From an uncultured Eubacteriales bacterium (GTDB lineage: Bacteria > Bacillota > Clostridia > Christensenellales > Aristaeellaceae): a DNA stretch of 64,000 bases. Shown one piece after another: positions 1-7,876 of this stretch. The DNA is taken from contig OMYT01000020.1 in NCBI GenBank assembly GCA_900315315.1, positions 26,057-90,056 of the forward strand, given 5' to 3'. The position numbers and the translations under genes were made by a program. The first letter of the stretch is position 1, and each line of letters begins with the position of its first letter. The notes under the pieces were generated by a model, which saw only the letters and a list, made by a program, of their open reading frames with translations, had not been told where the DNA came from and made no database searches.

Positions 1-802
1 ATCCCTGGTTCCCCTTCGTAAACGCGTAGTCGTAGAAGAGGTACACCAGCGACTGGGTCTTCTTCAGTGCGACGTTGGTTTTGTCCATGACCATGAACAT
101 CAGGTCGAACACGGTCAGTGCGCCGATCAGGCGGGTCTGCACAATGAAGAAGGTCGTCGGGCTCAGCAGCGGTACCGTGATCTTGAAGAACTGCTTGATG
201 CCGGTCGCGCCGTCGATGGCCGCTGCTTCATAGTAGTCGCCGGGAATCTCCTGCAGGCCGGAAATAAACAGCACCATGTTATAACCGATGACCGACCAGA
301 CGCCGATCACGCCGATGGAGATCCAGGCAATGTTCGGGTCGGAGATCCAGGCGATATTCGTATGGAAAATATTGTTCAGCAGGCCGAACTGCTGGTTATA
401 CAGCCACCGCCACACCATGGCAACCGCCGCGGGGGCGCAGACCATGGGCAGGAAGAAGATGGTGCGGAAGAATGACGTGCCCTTGAGCTTCCTGTTGAGG
501 AACACCGCCAGTACAAGTGCGATGCACACACCGAAGGGAACCTCGATGAGCGCATACTTGACCGTGTTCCAGAGGGACTGCCAGATCTCCGCGGACCCGA
601 ACACCTTCTCATAGTTCGCCAGGCCGACCCACTTGTTTCCCATGCCGAAGTCACCGGTCTTGTAGAAAGACTGGATCACCGTATCGATCGCGGGCCAGTA
701 GTTCAGAACGAGCAGTCCGATAATCGTGGGCAGAATAAAACACCATGCCCACTTTGCCTCGTTCTTGGCCGCGGCAGTCATTTTCTTGCGGGGTTTTGCC
801 AT
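1..802 (-). CDS. Carbohydrate ABC transporter permease (MalF/UgpA type), 3' end cut by window edge
   Basis: Inner-membrane permease of a CUT1-type sugar importer. The reading frame opens at an ATG at 802 with a strong GAGGAGG-type ribosome site and runs off the left edge, so at least 267 residues are present and the C-terminus is missing. The N-terminus has a basic start (MAKPRKKMTAAAKNE) followed by a hydrophobic segment. Near the edge an EAA loop is clear (EAAAIDGATG...ITVPLLSP), the contact site for the ATPase. It follows the binding protein at 880-2163 by 77 bases on the same strand, so the two form one operon; a second permease would be expected just outside the window. The substrate cannot be read from the sequence. 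Confidence 0.9.
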   Translation of the reverse strand, partial: MAKPRKKMTAAAKNEAKWAWCFILPTIIGLLVLNYWPAIDTVIQSFYKTGDFGMGNKWVGLANYEKVFGSAEIWQSLWNTVKYALIEVPFGVCIALVLAVFLNRKLKGTSFFRTIFFLPMVCAPAAVAMVWRWLYNQQFGLLNNIFHTNIAWISDPNIAWISIGVIGVWSVIGYNMVLFISGLQEIPGDYYEAAAIDGATGIKQFFKITVPLLSPTTFFIVQTRLIGALTVFDLMFMVMDKTNVALKKTQSLVYLFYDYAFTKGNQG

Positions 803-879
803 GTTACCCCTCCTCGTAAAAATTCAGGAATCCCTCCCCGCGAAAAGCGGGGAGGGCGTATGAGTGAATGATCGCTGAA

Positions 880-2163
880 TTATTCAGCCGCGATTGCTTC
901 TTCGATAATCCTCTGAGCATTGTCGCAGGCCGTCGCCATCAGCTCGGCGTTGCTCGGATCCTGCCATGCATCCAGGAAGCCGCCCTGCTGCTGCAGCGCA
1001 TCTTCCCAGACCACCGTGTTGCGGGTGTAGGGACGGAAGTACAGGTTGAAGGATTCAGCCTTGGTGAAAGCGGAAACGTCCATGCCCGGGAACGCATTGG
1101 CGAATTCATCGGAAATGCCCTTGATGCCGGCCATCGTGACGCCCAGTTCAGCCTGCTTCTTCTGTGCGGCTTCGCTGCAGAAGTACTCGATCAGGCTCGC
1201 GCATTCGTCGGGATGCTGGGTGTTGTAGGCAGCAGCCCAGCCCAGTCCGTTGTAGCAGCTCCAGCGCTCGCCGTCGTCGCACTGGCCGTTGCCGTTCAAG
1301 TCAGCATAGGGCAGGGAGGCCCAATAGTAATCAGCATGGCTCTCAGCGGTGTAGAAGGAATTGATCATCCAGGAACCCTGTGTGATCATACCGACCTTGT
1401 TGGACTGGAACAGGGAGTCGGTGCCGGTCTCGGCAACCACGGTCTGCGGAGCGCCGACCGTCAGCAGCGTGCGGACCATTTCCATACCGGCCTTGCCGGC
1501 GTCGGAGCCGATCGTGGTGCCCTTGTGGTCTTCGGTGATGACCTGTGCGCCGTAATCATACACCAGGTTGTACCAACCGTCCTGGTTGTTGGAGGTGTTC
1601 AGCGCATAGCCGTAAACGTCGCCGCCGGACTTTTCGGTGATCTGCTTGGCAGCTTCATACATATCCTGCCAGGTCCAGTCATCCGTGGGATAAGCCACTT
1701 CGTACTTGTCGAAGATCGCCTTGTTGTACAGCAGTGCGATCGTGTCATGATCCTTCGGCAGAGCGAAGATCTTTCCGTCGCTGCGGGTATACAACTCGGT
1801 GATGCCTTCGTAGTACTGGCTCATGTCGATGCCGTCTTTCTCAACATAAGGAGTGAGGTCGAGCAACAGATCATTTTCCATGTACATCTGCACGGTGTTG
1901 GAATGGCACCAGAACACATCGGGCAGCTCACCGCCCCGGGCGCCCGCTTCCAGCAGCGTCCAGTAGTTGTTCCAGTCAACGACTTCGATCTTGACCGGGA
2001 TGCCGGAAATCGCGGTCCAGTCATCGGCGATCTCCTGCAGGCCCTTCTGCTGGTTGGAGTCCCAAATGTTCACGTTGATGGTGAAGTCTGCGGCGTTGGC
2101 AGAGGTCACCACCAGGGCCATCATCATGGCCAGGGCAAGTACGACAGACAGAATACGTTTCAT
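880..2163 (-). CDS. Extracellular sugar-binding protein of ABC transporter (SBP family 1)
   Basis: Solute-binding protein of about 427 residues, the usual size for family 1 oligosaccharide binders. The ATG at 2163 is preferred over an upstream in-frame start because it follows GGGAGGATGAAACC and begins a typical signal peptide (MKRILSVVLALAMMMALV...SANA-AD). There is no cysteine at the cleavage site, so it is not a standard lipoprotein, which is unusual for a Gram-positive binding protein; the other sugar-binding proteins here are the same. The mature part has family landmarks such as DVFWCHSN, ALPKDHDTIALLYNKAIF and a C-terminal segment rich in polar and aromatic residues. It is first in the operon with the permease at 1-802. 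A substrate cannot be assigned. Confidence 0.93.
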   Translation of the reverse strand: MKRILSVVLALAMMMALVVTSANAADFTINVNIWDSNQQKGLQEIADDWTAISGIPVKIEVVDWNNYWTLLEAGARGGELPDVFWCHSNTVQMYMENDLLLDLTPYVEKDGIDMSQYYEGITELYTRSDGKIFALPKDHDTIALLYNKAIFDKYEVAYPTDDWTWQDMYEAAKQITEKSGGDVYGYALNTSNNQDGWYNLVYDYGAQVITEDHKGTTIGSDAGKAGMEMVRTLLTVGAPQTVVAETGTDSLFQSNKVGMITQGSWMINSFYTAESHADYYWASLPYADLNGNGQCDDGERWSCYNGLGWAAAYNTQHPDECASLIEYFCSEAAQKKQAELGVTMAGIKGISDEFANAFPGMDVSAFTKAESFNLYFRPYTRNTVVWEDALQQQGGFLDAWQDPSNAELMATACDNAQRIIEEAIAAE

Positions 2164-2299
2164 GGTTTCATCCTCCCGTAGTTTGTTTGTTGGATTTATA
2201 ACATAAATCGCCACTGATGATTCTACTCTCGTATGGAAAAATGTTGTATAGCATTATGTCACAACAACATGGCGTTATGTTGGTTGATTAAAACATTCC

Positions 2300-2309
2300 G
2301 AAACGTTTC
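2300..2309. promoter_or_regulatory. LacI/CcpA-type operator-like palindrome
   Basis: Perfect 10-base palindrome gaaacgtttc between the divergent transporter genes. The AAACGTTT core is typical of LacI/GalR-family operators and catabolite response elements. Related sites occur at 31289-31301, 31375-31386 and 35697-35706, always next to sugar-transport or sugar-kinase genes. Confidence 0.5.
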
Positions 2310-2375
2310 CTGCCGCTTCTTCATCATGTTTTTGTTGATTTTGGCCTGTTTTTGCGTTTGTACGGACATTTTTCT

Positions 2376-2404
2376 TTGATCCAATCTAAACATCAAGTTA
2401 TCAT
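2376..2404 (+). promoter_or_regulatory. Putative sigma-A promoter for the MsmK-type ATPase gene
   Basis: TTGATC at 2376-2381, a 17-base spacer, then TATCAT at 2399-2404. This would give a leader of about 230 bases before the ATG at 2644. AT-rich sequence just downstream could hold other start sites, so the exact promoter is uncertain. Confidence 0.45.
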
Positions 2405-2643
2405 TCTGCCATATTCTGATAACATTATATCATATTCATTTGCCATCTGAACACATAAAATGTATATAAGTATATTTGGCGCAGTTTCACTCCACTCTAT
2501 GGGCTGCGCAAAGAAAAAAGGAGGTATGTCCCGGCCGCGTGGCTCGCGGTGCGGCAGTGTGGAGACCTGTCGTAATGCGTCACGCCCCCTTGCGGGCGGA
2601 TGCGAGGCAGATGCGGGTGGGCCGCTTTGCCAGAGCTGAGAGT

Positions 2644-3792
2644 ATGTCCGATGTCGTAATCAAAGGCCTTAAAAAAATCTATGACAACAAAGTTACCGCC
2701 GTCCATGATGTGAATCTTCATATTAAGGACAAGGAGTTCATCGTGCTGGTCGGTCCCTCCGGCTGCGGAAAGTCTACCACCCTGCGCATGGTCGCCGGGC
2801 TGGAGGATATCTCCGAGGGCGAGCTGTACATCGACGGCGCCCTGATGAATGACATCGCCCCGAAGGACCGCGATATTGCCATGGTCTTCCAGAACTACGC
2901 GCTCTATCCCCATATGTCCGTCTACGAGAATATGGCTTTCGCGCTGAAGCTCAAGAAGACCCCCAAGCCCCAGATCGACAAAAAGGTGCAGGAAGTCGCC
3001 GAGATTCTGGACATTACCTCGTACCTCACCCGTAAGCCAAAGGCCCTCTCCGGCGGTCAGCGTCAGCGCGTGGCCATCGGCCGCGCCATGGTCCGCGATC
3101 CCAAAGTGTTCCTGATGGACGAGCCGCTCTCCAACCTGGATGCCAAGCTGCGCAACCAGATGCGCGCCGAAATTATCAAGCTGCGCGAGCGGATCAGCAC
3201 CACCTTCATGTATGTCACGCACGACCAGACCGAGGCCATGACCCTGGCGGACCGGATCGTGATCATGAAAGACGGCTATGTCAATCAGATCGGCACGCCG
3301 CAGGATCTGTTCAACAGGCCGGTCAATCTCTTCGTTGCCGGCTTTATCGGAACGCCGATCATGAACTTCTTTGACAACTGCAAACTTCTGCTCGAAAATG
3401 ATAAGTTCATTGCCGAAATCCGCGGCGTCAGGTTTGAGCTTGACGATTTCCAGCAGAAAGCCCTTAAATCCCGCGGGCAGAAGCCCTGTGACGTGATCTG
3501 CGGTATCCGTCCGCAGCACATCAGCGTCGGCGAAGGCGATCTCTCCGCCAAGGTTGATGTCAGCGAGCTCCTCGGTTCAGAATATAACCTCCATGCCCGT
3601 TCCGGGGATGATGAAGTGGTCATGGTCATTCCGACCATGGATCTGGACACGGATGTTTCCATGGGTTCCGAAATCAGATTCACCACCAGGCCGAAGCTGA
3701 TCCAGCTCTTCGATAAGGAAACCGGCAACAACCTCATCTGGTATGATCCGGTCTCCGCAGAAGCGCATGCTCCCGAATGCGCAAAATACTGA
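2644..3792 (+). CDS. Multiple-sugar ABC transporter ATPase (MsmK/UgpC/MalK type)
   Basis: Cytoplasmic ATPase of about 382 residues that would energise CUT1 sugar importers such as the one encoded divergently at 1-2163. From the N-terminus it shows Walker A (GPSGCGKST), Q-loop (VFQNYALYPHM), signature LSGGQRQRVAIGRA, Walker B (VFLMDEPLSNLDAKLR), H-loop (YVTHDQTEAMTLADR) and a C-terminal OB-fold regulatory domain. The frame is open 56 codons further upstream, but homologues start at the MSDVVIKGLKKIY segment and the upstream residues look unlike protein, so ATG 2644 is chosen. Its ribosome site is weak (GCTGAGAGT), and a stronger GGAGG lies far upstream. As a single unlinked ATPase it may serve several transporters. 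Confidence 0.93.
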   Translation: MSDVVIKGLKKIYDNKVTAVHDVNLHIKDKEFIVLVGPSGCGKSTTLRMVAGLEDISEGELYIDGALMNDIAPKDRDIAMVFQNYALYPHMSVYENMAFALKLKKTPKPQIDKKVQEVAEILDITSYLTRKPKALSGGQRQRVAIGRAMVRDPKVFLMDEPLSNLDAKLRNQMRAEIIKLRERISTTFMYVTHDQTEAMTLADRIVIMKDGYVNQIGTPQDLFNRPVNLFVAGFIGTPIMNFFDNCKLLLENDKFIAEIRGVRFELDDFQQKALKSRGQKPCDVICGIRPQHISVGEGDLSAKVDVSELLGSEYNLHARSGDDEVVMVIPTMDLDTDVSMGSEIRFTTRPKLIQLFDKETGNNLIWYDPVSAEAHAPECAKY

Positions 3793-3817
3793 GTTCCTCT
3801 TAACACGGTACCATTCC

Positions 3818-3844
3818 AGCCGGGCCGCAGGGCTCGGCTTTTTG
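3818..3844 (+). terminator. Rho-independent terminator after the ATPase gene
   Basis: A nine-pair stem with one G-T pair (agccgggcc / ggctcggct, loop gcag) followed by five T, starting 26 bases after the stop codon. Confidence 0.85.
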
Positions 3845-3894
3845 CACTCAGCATCTATGTCATCCACACATAATTATCCTGGAGAGTAAAGTGT

Positions 3895-4530
3895 ATGGAT
3901 CGTAAAAAAGTACGCAGAATCCTGATGGCGGTCATCGGCATGGCCCTCGCCGGGATCGCTGTCGGTTTCTTCAAACGGGCTTTCTTCGGCGTGGATCCGT
4001 TCCAGTGCTTCTGCAACGGGATCAACCAGGTCGTCCCGATCGGGTTCGGAACGCTGTATATGATCATCAACGCCGTTTTGCTGGTGATCGATTTCTTTCT
4101 GGACCGGCATTATATCGGAATCTCCACCTTTATCAATCTCTTTCTCGTCGGCTATGCCGTCGAGTTCTCGGAGAATCTGCTGGCGCGGATTTTCGGTGAT
4201 CCGGGCATACCCGGCCGGATCGCCTTCCTCGTTGTCGGCATTGTGCTCAGCTGCATCGCGGCCGCCCTGTATTATACGGCCGATCTCGGGGTTTCCGCCT
4301 ATGACGCGATCCCGCTGCATATCGCGGACAGAAAGCCCCATCTCTTCGGAAGGGTTCTTCCCTTCCGGGTCATCCGGATCATCAGCGATCTGATCTGCGT
4401 TGCCATCGGATTTGCCCTGGGCTTTATGCCGGGAATCGGGACCATCATCACCGCCCTGTTCATGGGGCCGCTGATCTCGTTCTTCAAGCGAACCCTCTCC
4501 GATCCCCTGCTGGCGAAGCCTTCCCCTTGA
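3895..4530 (+). CDS. YczE/YyaS/YitT-family membrane protein
   Basis: Predicted integral membrane protein of 211 residues with about five hydrophobic segments. The N-terminus (MDRKKVRRILMAVIGMALAGIAVG) and the repeated patterns of small residues near GVDPFQCFCNGI and DLGVSAYDAIPLHI are typical of the YitT/YczE superfamily, whose biochemical role is not well established; some members are linked to peptide or small-molecule export. Start ATG 3895 follows CCTGGAGAG at suitable spacing. It sits alone between a terminator and a convergent iron alcohol dehydrogenase. Its stop codon lies in the loop of a strong hairpin. The assignment to the family is fairly sure; the function is not known. Confidence 0.75.
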   Translation: MDRKKVRRILMAVIGMALAGIAVGFFKRAFFGVDPFQCFCNGINQVVPIGFGTLYMIINAVLLVIDFFLDRHYIGISTFINLFLVGYAVEFSENLLARIFGDPGIPGRIAFLVVGIVLSCIAAALYYTADLGVSAYDAIPLHIADRKPHLFGRVLPFRVIRIISDLICVAIGFALGFMPGIGTIITALFMGPLISFFKRTLSDPLLAKPSP

Positions 4531-4554
4531 GGGGAAAGTGCCCGCTAGCGGGCA
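4521..4554. terminator. Paired hairpins between convergent genes, likely bidirectional terminator
   Basis: Two hairpins side by side: ttcccc-ttga-ggggaa at 4521-4536, with the upstream stop codon in its loop, and the perfect 16-base palindrome tgcccgctagcgggca at 4539-4554. No long T run follows, so termination is inferred from position between convergent genes. I recall similar paired elements in other gut Bacillota, but this window has only one copy. Confidence 0.5.
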
Positions 4555-4582
4555 GATGAGAGTAATAAATTTCCTGATCCGT

Positions 4583-5734
4583 TCACTTCCCGCTCCAGGC
4601 GTTTTCGTATACCGTCACAACTTCTTCCTTCGTCGGTGTGTACAGGTTGTCCGCCATGCAGGCATCCTTCACTGCGAGTTCTGCCAGCACGCCGAAGTCC
4701 GCCGGCTGCACGCCGTTCATTTCCTTCAGTGTCCGTGGAATGCCCAGTTCCATACTCATGGTCCGAAGCTCCCGGACCAGCGTATACGGCCGCTCGTCCG
4801 GCAGAGAAAGCGCCCTGGAAATCCGCGGCATTCTTTCTCTGGCCTCAGCGCTGTGTTCCGCGTTAAACTCAACGACATAGGGGAGCAGCGTCGCGTTGCA
4901 TACGCCGTGGGGCAAATTGCTGTGGCCGCCCAAAGCATGCGCCATGGCGTGGACCATTCCGAGCCCCGCGTTGGAAAACGCCATCCCGGCTGAATACTCC
5001 GCATAGGCCATCTGCGTTCTGGCCTCTTCGTCCTGGCCGTTTCGTACAGCCCGCGGGAGCCATTTCCAGACAGTTTCCATCGCCCACAGGGCATCCCGGT
5101 CTGTCATCGGTGTGGCGTTTTTCGCCAGCAGCGCTTCGATGGCGTGCGTCAGCGCATCCAGGCCGGTGGATGCCGTCAGTTTCGGCGGCATGGACATCAT
5201 GAGTTCGATATCGTTGACCGCGATCGTGACCATACAATTCGGATCCACCATGGCCATTTTGCTGTGACGGTGCGGATCCGTAACAATATAAAAAGAAGTA
5301 CATTCGCTGCCTGTACCGGCTGTCGTGTTTACCGCCACAATCGGGATGCCCTGTCTGGCCGACTTGTTGACGCCTTCATAATCCTCCACTTTGCCGCCGT
5401 TAGCCATGACAATGCTGACCGCCTTCGCGGTATCAATCGCGCTGCCGCCGCCTACGGCAACCAGCAGGTCAATCTGCAGCATCCGGGCCGCTGTAATGCA
5501 GTCGTTGACTACATCCACCGTAGGATTCGGCTGCACCTGATAATAGACCGCATAGGACAGTCCCGCTTCTGTCAGCGCCTTTCCCACATAGTCCGCTGCG
5601 CCGGATTTGTACAGAAATCCGTCCGTCACGATCAGCGCACGGTGCAGATCCACCTTTCTCAGTTCCGGAATAAGCAATGAAACCGCGCCTTTCCCGAAAA
5701 AGCTGGTTCTGACTGAATTGACTCTGGACGGCAT
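4583..5734 (-). CDS. Iron-containing alcohol dehydrogenase
   Basis: Fe-dependent alcohol dehydrogenase of 383 residues, normal for family III. It would reduce an aldehyde to an alcohol with NADH or the reverse, regenerating NAD+. Visible motifs are the nucleotide-binding GGGSAIDTAK, the TAGTGSECT stretch, and metal-ligand region HAMAHALGGHSNLPHG with the conserved histidines. The start ATG 5734 follows AGAAGGAGAAATGCGCT. It lies at the distal end of the BMC locus but is separated from the shell genes by the divergent kinase at 5840-6730, so it has its own promoter. In BMC loci this family (PduQ, EutG) recycles the cofactor of the aldehyde dehydrogenase. No encapsulation peptide is visible at its N-terminus (MPSRVNSVRTSFFGKGAV). 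Confidence 0.92.
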   Translation of the reverse strand: MPSRVNSVRTSFFGKGAVSLLIPELRKVDLHRALIVTDGFLYKSGAADYVGKALTEAGLSYAVYYQVQPNPTVDVVNDCITAARMLQIDLLVAVGGGSAIDTAKAVSIVMANGGKVEDYEGVNKSARQGIPIVAVNTTAGTGSECTSFYIVTDPHRHSKMAMVDPNCMVTIAVNDIELMMSMPPKLTASTGLDALTHAIEALLAKNATPMTDRDALWAMETVWKWLPRAVRNGQDEEARTQMAYAEYSAGMAFSNAGLGMVHAMAHALGGHSNLPHGVCNATLLPYVVEFNAEHSAEARERMPRISRALSLPDERPYTLVRELRTMSMELGIPRTLKEMNGVQPADFGVLAELAVKDACMADNLYTPTKEEVVTVYENAWSGK

Positions 5735-5773
5735 AGCGCATTTCTCCTTCTGCGCGAAATACCTTCCGCTTCG

Positions 5774-5802
5774 TTGACTCCCGACAGATTATCTGCTACG
5801 AT
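5774..5802 (+). promoter_or_regulatory. Sigma-A promoter for the PfkB-family kinase
   Basis: TTGACT at 5774-5779, a 17-base spacer, and TACGAT at 5797-5802, about 38 bases before the start codon. It overlaps the opposing promoter for the alcohol dehydrogenase, so the two genes probably compete or are co-controlled. Confidence 0.65.
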
Positions 5803-5817
5803 ATTGTCAGAAAACAA
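5788..5817 (-). promoter_or_regulatory. Possible promoter for the iron alcohol dehydrogenase
   Basis: On the minus strand, TTGTTT (5812-5817), 18-base spacer, GATAAT (5788-5793). Weaker than the overlapping plus-strand promoter. Confidence 0.4.
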
Positions 5818-5839
5818 GCAAAACCGGAGGGATTTCTCC

Positions 5840-6730
5840 ATGAAAATCGTGAATTACGGTTCCATTAATCTTGATCATGTTTACCAGGTTGATCATATTC
5901 TTCAGCCCGGTGAAACCCTGCTGGCCCGGGAGCAGAACCTGTTTTGCGGGGGGAAGGGGCTGAATCAGTCCATCGCGCTGGCCAAAGCCGGCGCAGAAGT
6001 CTTCCACGCGGGGGTGGTCGGTGAAGACGGGGAGATTCTTCTCAATGCGCTCCGTACCGCGAATGTGGATATCCGTCACATCCGCCGCGCCGAAGGGGCC
6101 AGCGCCCACACAGTCATCCAGGTGGATCGGAACGGTCAGAACTGCATCATCGTCTTCAGCGGGGAGAACATGCATCCCTCGGAAGCGGACATCGACCGCA
6201 TCCTGGAAGACTTCGGCCCGGAAGATGCGGTACTGATGCAGAATGAGCTGTATAACACGCCTCTGATGATGCGCAAAGCTGCTGACAAAGGAATGACCAT
6301 CATTTTCAATCCTTCTCCTATCAGTCAGGAAACGCTCAGCTATCCGCTGGAATGCGTCAGCTGGTTTCTGCTGAACGAGATCGAAGGCGAAGCGCTGACC
6401 GGGGAAACCAACCCGGGAAAAATCCTTGACAGTCTGGCATCCAGGTTTCCCCGCAGCAGTGTCGTGCTGACGCTGGGTAAAAACGGAGCCTGGGCAATGG
6501 ACCAGGGACAGCGGTTCTTCCAGCCCGCCTTTGAGATCAAAGCGGTGGACACCACCGCGGCAGGCGATACCTTCACCGGTTTCTTCCTGGCCGCCGTCAG
6601 CAGTGGAATGCCGATCCCGGCAGCCCTTCGCCGCTGTGCTTTCGCTTCCTCCATTGCTGTGAGCCGGAAGGGAGCGGCGGATTCCATCCCCACTGCTGAA
6701 GAAGTTAGTTCAGCGTTTCCGGATCAATAA
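5840..6730 (+). CDS. PfkB-family carbohydrate kinase (ribokinase-like)
   Basis: Sugar or nucleoside kinase of about 296 residues that would transfer phosphate from ATP to a sugar hydroxyl. The family signatures are the N-terminal GGKGLNQSIALAKAGA (position about 37) and the C-terminal anion-hole and catalytic motif DTTAAGDTFTGFF, with Asp as base. ATG 5840 is chosen because it follows CCGGAGGGATTTCTCC and gives a normal ribokinase N-terminus (MKIVNYGSINLDHVYQV). It diverges from the alcohol dehydrogenase and converges on the BMC shell gene at 6705, overlapping it by 26 bases. The substrate could be ribose or a related pentose delivered by the neighbouring importers; that is inference. Confidence 0.9.
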   Translation: MKIVNYGSINLDHVYQVDHILQPGETLLAREQNLFCGGKGLNQSIALAKAGAEVFHAGVVGEDGEILLNALRTANVDIRHIRRAEGASAHTVIQVDRNGQNCIIVFSGENMHPSEADIDRILEDFGPEDAVLMQNELYNTPLMMRKAADKGMTIIFNPSPISQETLSYPLECVSWFLLNEIEGEALTGETNPGKILDSLASRFPRSSVVLTLGKNGAWAMDQGQRFFQPAFEIKAVDTTAAGDTFTGFFLAAVSSGMPIPAALRRCAFASSIAVSRKGAADSIPTAEEVSSAFPDQ

Positions 6731-6971
6731 TCCCGGCCACGCACAAATCGCATGGAGGCAGTTTTTGTAGATCGGTCATCATCGCGGCTTCCATTCTGCC
6801 GATCAGATAAACCGTATCTCCGATCCCGGCCTGGTGAGTCCCGTCGGACGCAATCACCAGGCCTTTTGGTTTGCCGTCTGCCAGAAGGCGGATCACCAGC
6901 AGTTTGACGCCTGTCAGCGTCGGTGTTTTGACGGTGCAGACGACGCTGCCTTCCACCCGGCCGATATTCAT
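6705..6971 (-). CDS. BMC-P pentameric shell protein (EutN/CcmL family), copy 1
   Basis: Small beta-barrel protein of 88 residues of the EutN/CcmL family, which forms pentamers capping the vertices of bacterial microcompartments. It begins at ATG 6971 after TAAAGGAGGCGGA; an upstream in-frame start lacks a site. Family features are the N-terminal MNIGRVEGSVVCTVKT (gating of the first strand), the central LLVIRLLADGKPKG and the GIGDTVYLIG loop. It is the last of four tandem BMC-P genes. Its 3' end overlaps the convergent kinase by 26 bases, so there is no room for a terminator between them. Confidence 0.9.
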   Translation of the reverse strand: MNIGRVEGSVVCTVKTPTLTGVKLLVIRLLADGKPKGLVIASDGTHQAGIGDTVYLIGRMEAAMMTDLQKLPPCDLCVAGIIDPETLN

Positions 6972-6984
6972 TCCTCCGCCTCCT

Positions 6985-7275
6985 TTAATGGCACTGAACT
7001 GTCCGGCCCTGCCAGGTATAGGAATCCACAACGCCGCAGACGGTCAGTCCGGCGATGATTTCCTTGTCCCCGGTAATCATTTTGGCTGCGCCGCCGTCAT
7101 TGTTTGTCAGGACAATATCCCCCACGCCAGCATCCGCCATATCGAGGGCCACCAGTTCCTCGCCGACAGTCCAGCCCTCAAGATTCAAATGCCGCACCTT
7201 CAGCAGCTTGTATCCCTGATAACGGCCGTATTTGATCGTGGACACCACGGTGCCCGTCACCTTCGAAAGCTTCAT
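6985..7275 (-). CDS. BMC-P pentameric shell protein (EutN/CcmL family), copy 2
   Basis: Shell vertex protein of 96 residues (MKLSKVTGTVVSTIKYGRYQG...). The motif DAGVGDIVLTNNDGGAA matches the glycine-rich loop of EutN-like proteins and VCGVVDSY the final strand. ATG 7275 overlaps the stop of copy 3 as ATGA, indicating translational coupling. It differs clearly in sequence from the other three copies, so the shell probably uses distinct pentamers and this is not a recent duplication. Confidence 0.9.
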   Translation of the reverse strand: MKLSKVTGTVVSTIKYGRYQGYKLLKVRHLNLEGWTVGEELVALDMADAGVGDIVLTNNDGGAAKMITGDKEIIAGLTVCGVVDSYTWQGRTVQCH

Positions 7276-7571
7276 ACGTCTCCTTTTGTGAACACCCGTT
7301 TTCCGAGGATGTCCACATTGTCCACAATGCCGATGATCGTCGCATCCACCGGTTTGTTGGTTGTCATTTCCGTCGCGCGGGAACTGGAGCCTCCGCACCA
7401 CATCACGATCTCTCCCTCGCCGGCGCCTACCGTATCCACGGCAATGAAGGGTGCGCCCTTCTCGCTGAATGTATCCATATCGATCGGAATGGCAACCAGA
7501 AGCTTCATGCCTTCCAGTCTGTCACATTTTCGCGTGGAAATCACGCTTCCGATCACTTTTGCCAGTTGCAC
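7272..7571 (-). CDS. BMC-P pentameric shell protein (EutN/CcmL family), copy 3
   Basis: Shell vertex protein of 99 residues (MQLAKVIGSVISTRKCDRLEGMKLLV...). GAGEGEIVMWCGGSSSRA is the typical EutN glycine and serine loop, and IIGIVDNVDILG the closing strand. Its start lies 19 bases inside the end of copy 4, and its stop overlaps the start of copy 2 by four bases, so copies 2 to 4 form a coupled block. It is closest to copy 4 among its neighbours, both having the GSSSR turn. Confidence 0.92.
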   Translation of the reverse strand: MQLAKVIGSVISTRKCDRLEGMKLLVAIPIDMDTFSEKGAPFIAVDTVGAGEGEIVMWCGGSSSRATEMTTNKPVDATIIGIVDNVDILGKRVFTKGDV

Positions 7572-7876
7572 GGATCTTCCTCCTCCGCTTTGTCATAAGT
7601 ACGCTTTCCGCGCAGATCCACAGAATCGATAATTCCGTAAATCGTGTAGTCCGAAGCGAACTGCTTCGAGGTATCCGACTGGCGGGAGGAACTGCCGTAA
7701 GCGCCAAAGACCAGGTCTCCGACCCCCGCTCCCACATCGTCAATCATGATCTGGTAATCGTCCTTCATTTCCATCGTGGAAAGATCCACGGTCTGCACAA
7801 TCAGCATCTTGGCGTTCCGAAGCTTCTCGCTTTTGTTGGAGCTGACCACATTGCCCGTTACGCGTCCCACAATCAT
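7553..7876 (-). CDS. BMC-P pentameric shell protein (EutN/CcmL family), copy 4
   Basis: Shell vertex protein of 107 residues (MIVGRVTGNVVSSNKSEKLRNAKMLIVQ...). It carries GAGVGDLVFGAYGSSSRQ and IYGIIDSVDL, both typical of EutN/CcmL. A charged C-terminal tail (DKAEEEDPCNWQK) is longer than in the other copies. The start overlaps the stop of the LacI-family regulator gene by four bases, so regulator and shell proteins are co-translated. Confidence 0.92.
   Translation of the reverse strand: MIVGRVTGNVVSSNKSEKLRNAKMLIVQTVDLSTMEMKDDYQIMIDDVGAGVGDLVFGAYGSSSRQSDTSKQFASDYTIYGIIDSVDLRGKRTYDKAEEEDPCNWQK

Larger units (their letters stand above)
2164..2643. promoter_or_regulatory. Divergent intergenic region between sugar-binding protein and MsmK-type ATPase
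   Basis: This 480-base stretch contains no convincing gene. It separates two divergent transcription units. Positions 2300-2309 hold gaaacgtttc, a palindrome with the AAACGTTT core common to LacI-family and CcpA-type operators. A sigma-A-like promoter on the plus strand is at 2376-2404. The stretch 2510-2643 is a GC-rich leader. It has a GGAGG at 2520-2524 only one base before an ATG at 2526, opening a 37-codon frame that I do not accept as a gene because the spacing is too short. The part nearest the binding protein has an AT-rich TGTTATAAAT, a possible weak -10 for the minus strand. Confidence 0.6.

Noticed and set aside
868-2181. Long plus-strand open frame opposite the sugar-binding protein gene
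   Set aside because: It mirrors a clear gene with signal peptide and family motifs on the other strand; its composition is that of an antisense shadow and it has no ribosome site.
2526-2640. Possible 37-codon leader peptide after a GGAGG in the ATPase leader
   Set aside because: The GGAGG is only one base from the ATG, and the peptide is Arg/Gly-rich with no attenuation-like features.
2476-2643. N-terminal extension of the MsmK-type ATPase
   Set aside because: The extra 56 residues are unlike any ATPase N-terminus and homologues begin at ATG 2644.
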